64,000 nucleotides of DNA from Bacillota bacterium (GTDB taxonomy: Bacteria; Bacillota; Clostridia; Christensenellales; SZUA-584), in assembly GCA_023399095.1 (NCBI GenBank), contig JAEWQS010000040.1, forward strand, positions 7,882 to 71,881, read 5' to 3'. The translations under genes were made by a program, and so were the position numbers. Numbering within the stretch: position 1 is the stretch's first letter; each line of letters begins with the position of its first letter. Of the stretch, positions 59,391 to 64,000 are shown one piece after another. Below the pieces are notes generated by a model. The model was not told the origin of the DNA. It did no database searches and worked only from the letters and a program-made list of their open reading frames with translations.

Positions 59391-62300
59391 CGGGATTCCT
59401 CCTTCTCAAGGCAGGCCCTGTCAAACGATATGGGCTCGCGCATATTGTTGCCCTCATACTCCGCATTGATCTGGCAGACAGACGCGTAACCGCAATACTG
59501 GCATACATCGGCGTTTGCGGGGCAGATTTGTGTGTCTCCGCTGTAGATCTGCTCCGCCGCGTCTTTGATGAGCCCAGCGCTCATATCCAGCAGTGCATCC
59601 AATTCGTCATGAGTAAACAGCCGCGACGCACCGCGCGCGTTAACACCGCCCGAGCTCGTCATTGCCTGATCCACCGCCGCAAAGCTGCCGCCGGGCAGCA
59701 CAGCGGAAAAAGCGCTCAGCACCTCCGCATCCCAAAGCGATATGCCCGACATCCGCGCGGCTTTGTCAGCCGCATCGGAGCTTTCATGGTATTGCTCGCC
59801 GATGCGCATGTAATAGCCGCCCGCGGGCGCAAGGCCGCTGTCTGCCAGCAGCCGCCTTGCAGCCTCTAAGTAAACAGGGAGCTGCAAGGAAAGCCCCATG
59901 GCAAAATCGTTCAAGGCAAACTTGACTGTGGACGATTTGTAGTCCACCACGCGGAAATATCCATCCGCGGTGTCAATTCGGTCGATCTTGCCCGTGATCA
60001 CCACATTGCCGAACGCCGTGGGCACATCGAACGAAAACGTCTGCTCGCTCGCGTGCAGCGACGCGTTGCTGCCCACGAAGTGTGAGCGTATGCGCAGTGC
60101 CGTATCAATAAGCTCGCGTGTCAGTATAGAAGCTTGCATGGCAAAGCGCTCGTCCTCCAGCAGCTTGGCGCTGTCATGCTCCTTGGCTGCTTGGCTAACC
60201 GTCTGCCTCATGCGCGCGGCGGTCTCTTCTTCACTGAGCGTCTTTATATCCACCTGCTCATCTATCATACCGCGCACGAACATATCCAATGCAAGATGCA
60301 TAAACGTGCCAATATCGATGCGGTCGTGCACATAATCGCGCGGCGTCTGCGCCTTGATGCCGTGGTCGAGGAAATGCCTATACGGGCATTTATAGTAGTT
60401 TTCAATGCGCGTGGCGCTGCACCGGATACCGCCGTAAAGTGCTTCTGATATCTCTTGCACCAGCGGCACCGCCGCATTGGAGCGCAGCAATACGGCATCG
60501 GCATTTTCACGCCATCCTCTCTGCCCCAGATAACCCGCGCAGACGCTTAGCAGCGCCTCATCCGGCGACTTGCCGCGCAGAACGTCTGCGAGCGCACCCA
60601 GCACATCCGCCTCCATGCCCTTAAGCGACATCACACTGTCTGCCGCTTTCTTTACCTTAAGCTTAGGAAACAGCCGTTTCATGCGGTCGATCAGCACAGA
60701 GGGCTGGCCTGTCTGCGTATTGTAGCTGAGTATCAGCCGTTCCTTTGGCTTGGCAAGCGCGGTATACACCTTAAGCTTTTCGGCGGATAAATCATATACG
60801 CCGGTATCAAGGCCGCTTTCCAGAAGCGCGTCGCGCTCCGCCGCAGAGAGGATGCCCGAGCCGTCGTCTCGAGCGGGCCACACGCCGTCGTGCACGCCGA
60901 TGGCAAATAGCACATCAATTCCCGGCAAACGTGACAGCGTTATATCGAATACGCCCACCTCATCCGTGGCGGGCGGAATCACCGCAATTTTGGTTGCTTC
61001 AAAACCGGTTTTCACCATGTCGCAAAGCGTTTGTGCGTCCAGCGGCGCATCGCCGAACGCACGCGCGATGCCATCCAGCACATCAAGGCTCTTTTCATAT
61101 ATCTGGCGGAAATACGCGCATTCACCGCGCGTATCGGCGTTGTCTATGGAATCACAGAACGATTCCAGCTTATCCGCCGTATCGCAGTCCTCTAAAAACC
61201 GCTTCACAGCCTCAATGGATTGCTGTGCACTGCCCTGCTTCACCGCTTCCGTGAGGCGAATGAGCGGCTTCATCACGGTACTCCGTATATGCTCGATCTC
61301 CGCAGCGTCGTCACCGCGCCAGAACGGATTCATATAGTGCCAGCCCATGTAGGCGTAGCGCTGCGCGTATGTGAAAAGCGCGGTTCGTTCTTTTTCGTCA
61401 ATGGGCGAAAAAACGCTGTAAACCCAGCCCGTGACTGCGGTCATATCGCCCGAAGCCGCAATAAGCGCCTTATGAAGAAAATCAAAAAACGTGTTCTGAC
61501 TCAGCGTGCGGCGTTCATCGATGAACACCGGAATATCACTGAGCGCGAAAATGGATTTGATCGCGGGCAGATACGCGCTTAAATTTCCGCCGGCCACCGC
61601 AATATCGCGAAACCGCTTGCCACGCTTTATTTCGCCGAGTATGCCCGCCGCAAGCGCCTTGACCTCCTGCTCGAGCGTCTGTGCTTCCACGACTCGCACG
61701 CCCTTCGGCTCGTTTGGATACGGTTGATATGGATAGCTGAAAAGATTGGCTTCGAGATAACTAAGCGCGCTTGTCTCGTGCCGCCCGGCCAGGCCGGATT
61801 CGTTTTTGAGCTTAACCTTTTGGCCGCTTCGCTGCGCGGCGCTGATAAAGCGCTGCATGTCCCGCCGCTCCGACGCAAATATTTCGGTGTCGCTGCCGTC
61901 TCCCGCATCCCGGAACGCCGCCACAGTATCCGCTGCCAAGCCCATCACCTTTTCGAGCAGCAGCAGCACGGCGGGTGCGAAGCTGTCCAGCCCGTCGATG
62001 ACGATATGCGCGCCGTGCAGAAACGTCGCTTTCTCGGCCTGCGCCGCGGCAAGCGCGTACATATCCGCGCTGTCCAAACGTCCCGCGCTGAGTTCGCTGA
62101 ATTTTTCATAGACGTCCGCAATGTCGCTAAGCTTTCTTGAAAGCGCAGCATCGCGGGTTTTCACCGCGGCTTCGCGGATGTTTTGCGGCGTCTGGCAGTG
62201 GCTTTTGAGACGTGTGAGCAGCTCGGCAACGCTCGTATCAAAATCGGGCAGCTTGCCGGTTCCCAAAAACGGGCTATTAAGCGCGTCCAACGCGCGGCGG

Positions 62301-62575
62301 CAATACACCGCCTTTTCCGCATGCGTCATAAACGTGGTCTGCCCTGCGCATTCGAGTATGCGGTAGCAAAGGCGCTGTATGCTGAGCACTTCAAGGCCCA
62401 AAATACCCTCTACGCCGCAGCTTTGCATAATGCTTTTTTCCGTCTCAAATGTGAGCGCACCAGGCACAAGCACGACGATTTTTTCAAACGGGTTTTTCAG
62501 CAACGCCGCGATATGCGAAAGCAAAAAGCGGCTCTTTCCGCTTCCTGCGCGCCCGGTAACCACAGTGACACTCAT
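59387..62575 (-). CDS. addB: ATP-dependent nuclease subunit AddB
   Basis: A 1062-residue AddB: N-terminal Walker A GRAGSGKS (8-15), a degenerate helicase body and a C-terminal nuclease domain (GKIDRIDTADGYFRVVDYKSS). Four cysteines for an iron-sulfur cluster are present: one before the nuclease (NYYKCPYRHF) and three after (NADVCQYCGYASVC). ATG 62575 is chosen, 8 bp after AAAGGGG; a TTG lies two codons upstream. Confidence 0.95.
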   Translation of the reverse strand: MSVTVVTGRAGSGKSRFLLSHIAALLKNPFEKIVVLVPGALTFETEKSIMQSCGVEGILGLEVLSIQRLCYRILECAGQTTFMTHAEKAVYCRRALDALNSPFLGTGKLPDFDTSVAELLTRLKSHCQTPQNIREAAVKTRDAALSRKLSDIADVYEKFSELSAGRLDSADMYALAAAQAEKATFLHGAHIVIDGLDSFAPAVLLLLEKVMGLAADTVAAFRDAGDGSDTEIFASERRDMQRFISAAQRSGQKVKLKNESGLAGRHETSALSYLEANLFSYPYQPYPNEPKGVRVVEAQTLEQEVKALAAGILGEIKRGKRFRDIAVAGGNLSAYLPAIKSIFALSDIPVFIDERRTLSQNTFFDFLHKALIAASGDMTAVTGWVYSVFSPIDEKERTALFTYAQRYAYMGWHYMNPFWRGDDAAEIEHIRSTVMKPLIRLTEAVKQGSAQQSIEAVKRFLEDCDTADKLESFCDSIDNADTRGECAYFRQIYEKSLDVLDGIARAFGDAPLDAQTLCDMVKTGFEATKIAVIPPATDEVGVFDITLSRLPGIDVLFAIGVHDGVWPARDDGSGILSAAERDALLESGLDTGVYDLSAEKLKVYTALAKPKERLILSYNTQTGQPSVLIDRMKRLFPKLKVKKAADSVMSLKGMEADVLGALADVLRGKSPDEALLSVCAGYLGQRGWRENADAVLLRSNAAVPLVQEISEALYGGIRCSATRIENYYKCPYRHFLDHGIKAQTPRDYVHDRIDIGTFMHLALDMFVRGMIDEQVDIKTLSEEETAARMRQTVSQAAKEHDSAKLLEDERFAMQASILTRELIDTALRIRSHFVGSNASLHASEQTFSFDVPTAFGNVVITGKIDRIDTADGYFRVVDYKSSTVKFALNDFAMGLSLQLPVYLEAARRLLADSGLAPAGGYYMRIGEQYHESSDAADKAARMSGISLWDAEVLSAFSAVLPGGSFAAVDQAMTSSGGVNARGASRLFTHDELDALLDMSAGLIKDAAEQIYSGDTQICPANADVCQYCGYASVCQINAEYEGNNMREPISFDRACLEKEESR

Positions 62576-62649
62576 CCTCAAAGCCCCTTTCCTCTGTCTC
62601 TATGCTACATATCCTCCGTACCAAAAAACGGACAGTATTTCTCTGCATC

Positions 62650-62673
62650 AAAAAAGCCGCCCATAAAGCGGCT
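62650..62673 (-). terminator. terminator after the small protein gene
   Basis: Minus strand AGCCGC-TTTATGG-GCGGCT followed by TTTTT, just after the gene at 62692-62925 and before addB. Confidence 0.85.
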
Positions 62674-62691
62674 CTCATTTTAAGATTTGGA

Positions 62692-62925
62692 CTATCCTCT
62701 AACAAGATAGTTGAGAAGGAGGTTCAAATCTTCAGGCTCCGAAACCAGCAGCTCAAGCTCATCGATCTTGGCTTCCGAGAACATCTGTGTCAGCATGATA
62801 TACTGGCAGAGAGTCGATTTCAGGTTCAGCCTGTCGCCCTCAGATGTCACGAGCTCAATTTTGCCTTTGCAGTCTTTGAGCACTTCGAAGAACTTCTGGG
62901 GTTCGTTGATGTTTTTAATCTTCAT
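62692..62925 (-). CDS. small conserved protein of unknown function
   Basis: A 77-residue cytosolic protein, MKIKNINEPQKFFEVLKDC..., mixed alpha/beta with an acidic C-terminal half (EPEDLNLLLNYLVRG). It has no cysteine pair, membrane segment or known motif I recognise. The start at 62925 has AAGGAGG 6 bp upstream. It has its own strong promoter and terminator, so it is a real, separately transcribed gene. Pattern (KGKIELVTSEGDRLNLKS, a beta hairpin) suggests a small fold for binding a partner; no function is claimed. Confidence 0.72.
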   Translation of the reverse strand: MKIKNINEPQKFFEVLKDCKGKIELVTSEGDRLNLKSTLCQYIMLTQMFSEAKIDELELLVSEPEDLNLLLNYLVRG

Positions 62926-62974
62926 ACATAGCCTCCTTTTTATGTTTTTCTGATACACCTTTTGTATCCCCTAG

Positions 62975-63003
62975 AATATAACACACTTACTTGTTTTCGT
63001 CAA
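62975..63003 (-). promoter_or_regulatory. strong sigma-A promoter for the small protein gene
   Basis: Minus-strand TTGACG (63003-62998), 17 bp, TATATT (62980-62975). In the leader GATACA-AAAGG-TGTATC forms a hairpin. Confidence 0.75.
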
Positions 63004-63108
63004 CAAGCGCAGTTTACCATTTTACGGTTTGTTAACATAGTTTATCACCCTTAACATGCCCTACAGTTGAATAAACCTTCTTCAACAAAATGATCATTTA
63101 AAAAACTG

Positions 63109-63137
63109 TTGACAAAAGGCGAATTTCATGAGAATAT
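63109..63137 (+). promoter_or_regulatory. sigma-A promoter of the TetR gene
   Basis: TTGACA (63109-63114), 17 bp, GAATAT (63132-63137), 65 bp upstream of the start codon. Confidence 0.65.
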
Positions 63138-63138
63138 A

Positions 63139-63166
63139 TGACCATCAGTCATATGACCAATAGTCA
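63139..63166. promoter_or_regulatory. paired palindromic TetR-type operators
   Basis: Two tandem palindromes of the form TGAC-N5-GTCA: TGACCATCAGTCA at 63139-63151 and TGACCAATAGTCA at 63154-63166, centres 15 bp apart, with another TGAC at 63169. They start right after the -10 box, placed to block transcription. They fit autorepression by the TetR protein encoded next. Confidence 0.7.
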
Positions 63167-63202
63167 CATGACTACCCGATATAGCAAGAAAGGTGATAAA
63201 GG

Positions 63203-63808
63203 ATGCCAAAAGAAACGTTTTTTAATCTGCCTGAAGAAAAGAAGCAAAGAATTATAGATGCAGCAATTGATCAGTTTTCGAAATCGCATTACAGCAATGT
63301 GACGATCGATGCGATCGTAAAAGGCGCTGGGATTCCTAAAGGGAGTTATTATCAGTACTTTGAAAATAAAGATGACTTATATATATATTTATTTACTGAT
63401 TTGGGAGATGCGAAAATAGATTTATTCCAGCGGCTTAAGGCTCAGATTACTAATATCACTTTTAAAGAGTATATGATGAGTTACATTCTTGAACTGAAAA
63501 AGCTTGAGTCATCAAATAATCAGATAACACATTTAAAAAAAGAGTTCCTAAATGAATGTCCGCAGGAAATAAAAAAGCGAATTCTAAAAGTTGAGATGCC
63601 AAAATCAATAAGGGCATTTAACGAAGTTATTGATTTATATGTTGATAAAGGTGAATTTCGCGCTGGTCTTGATACTAAAATTGCTGCTTATATCACTGTA
63701 ATGGGTATCAGTAATCTAGAGAATTATGACTATAGTGAATCGGAAGATGTATTATCCGTACTCATGAAGATCATTGATTTTCTTATTGATAGTATGAGTA
63801 GAATTTGA
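63203..63808 (+). CDS. TetR family regulator
   Basis: A 201-residue TetR protein: N-terminal helix-turn-helix (IDAAIDQFSKSHYSNVTIDAIVKGAGIPKGSYYQYFENKDDLYIYLF, residues about 15-61, in pattern) and a helical ligand/dimer domain. It is preceded by two palindromic sites, so autorepression is likely. The regulated partner would be just downstream. The ligand cannot be inferred. Composition is AT-rich. Confidence 0.92.
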   Translation: MPKETFFNLPEEKKQRIIDAAIDQFSKSHYSNVTIDAIVKGAGIPKGSYYQYFENKDDLYIYLFTDLGDAKIDLFQRLKAQITNITFKEYMMSYILELKKLESSNNQITHLKKEFLNECPQEIKKRILKVEMPKSIRAFNEVIDLYVDKGEFRAGLDTKIAAYITVMGISNLENYDYSESEDVLSVLMKIIDFLIDSMSRI

Positions 63809-63887
63809 GCAATACATAAGATCCGTGTGTTAAGAAACAGATTGTAAATCTGTAATAATAAATTAATCAAATTAAAGGAGACCAGCT

Positions 63888-64000
63888 ATGAAAAGTCAAG
63901 AGAAAATTGAATAATTGCAAGGTTAGAAAAAAGGGTAACACAAATAAGCTGGTAAATTGGCAGCGAAAACGAGGAAATCGAGTGTCAGTCTAATGCGAAC
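63888..64000 (+). pseudogene. decayed gene downstream of TetR, right edge
   Basis: AAAGGAG precedes an ATG at 63888, but the frame stops after 8 codons (MKSQEKIE, TAA). Shifting frame gives IARLEKRVTQISW, then another stop, then IGSENEEIECQSNAN to the window edge. A good start signal followed by broken frames suggests a decayed, possibly TetR-controlled gene. Only 113 bp are visible; a leader peptide is an alternative. Confidence 0.35.

Noticed and set aside
63837..63853. Terminator after the TetR gene
   Set aside because: The palindrome ACAGAT-TGTAA-ATCTGT is AT-rich and has no T run; not convincing.

Overview
The window comes from a motile, spore-forming member of the Firmicutes, most likely class Clostridia. 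The signs are an alpha/beta-type small acid-soluble spore protein, the redox repressor Rex, AddAB in place of RecBCD, and a flagellar locus with Gram-positive hallmarks (FliY, CheC, CheD, FlhF/FlhG, SwrB-like and YvyF proteins, and FliW-CsrA). The genus cannot be read from the sequence.

Left flank (1-6800): a truncated VanW-type cell-envelope protein; yjbQ and rex, overlapping; a 24-bp direct-repeat element; a membrane protein with a Q/P/Y-rich tail; a remnant intergenic repeat; a four-domain sulfur-transfer flavoprotein (CoA-disulfide reductase, rhodanese, TusA and DsrE) behind a small ferredoxin; a four-helix membrane protein; and the spore protein gene.

Flagellar and chemotaxis core (6830-53571), in four blocks. 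Block 1, minus strand, 20018 down to 6830: fliF-G-H-I-J-motE-like-fliK-flgD-flgE-flbD-motA-motB-fliL-fliM-fliY, which build the MS ring, export ATPase, hook, stator and switch. Block 2, plus strand, 20244-21383: flagellin, with a sigma-28 promoter and a leader carrying two CsrA-type sites. Block 3, minus strand, 48675 down to 22585: a second fliK-like gene, an flhB-C-terminal paralog, a candidate cysteine peptidase, fliD-S-T-like, yaaR, cheW, cheR, cheB, a lytic transglycosylase, flgB-flgC-fliE, fliO-P-Q-R-flhB-flhA-flhF-flhG, a PilZ protein, sigma-28, a SwrB-like protein, flgF-flgG, yvyF-flgM-flgN-flgK-flgL-fliW-csrA. Block 4, plus strand, 48907-53571: cheC-cheD-cheY-cheA and an HD-GYP phosphodiesterase. 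Together they supply nearly a complete flagellum and chemotaxis pathway; no chemoreceptor lies in the window. PilZ plus HD-GYP implies control by cyclic-di-GMP. FlgM/sigma-28 and FliW/CsrA/flagellin provide checkpoint control.

Between csrA and flagellin sits an island of alternating REP-type palindromes around an IS200-like (RAYT) transposase gene that is whole except for one in-frame TGA.

Right flank (53585-64000): an M50-like membrane protein driven by a MerR-type promoter and next to a BmrR-like regulator; a palindromic remnant; a YbjQ-family protein; addA and addB; a small conserved protein; and a TetR regulator with paired palindromic operators, followed by what looks like a decayed gene at the right edge.

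The most interesting leads are the cysteine-peptidase candidate in the fliD operon, the lipobox-like signal in FliP, the CsrA hairpin in the flagellin leader, the REP/RAYT island and the MerR/M50 pair.
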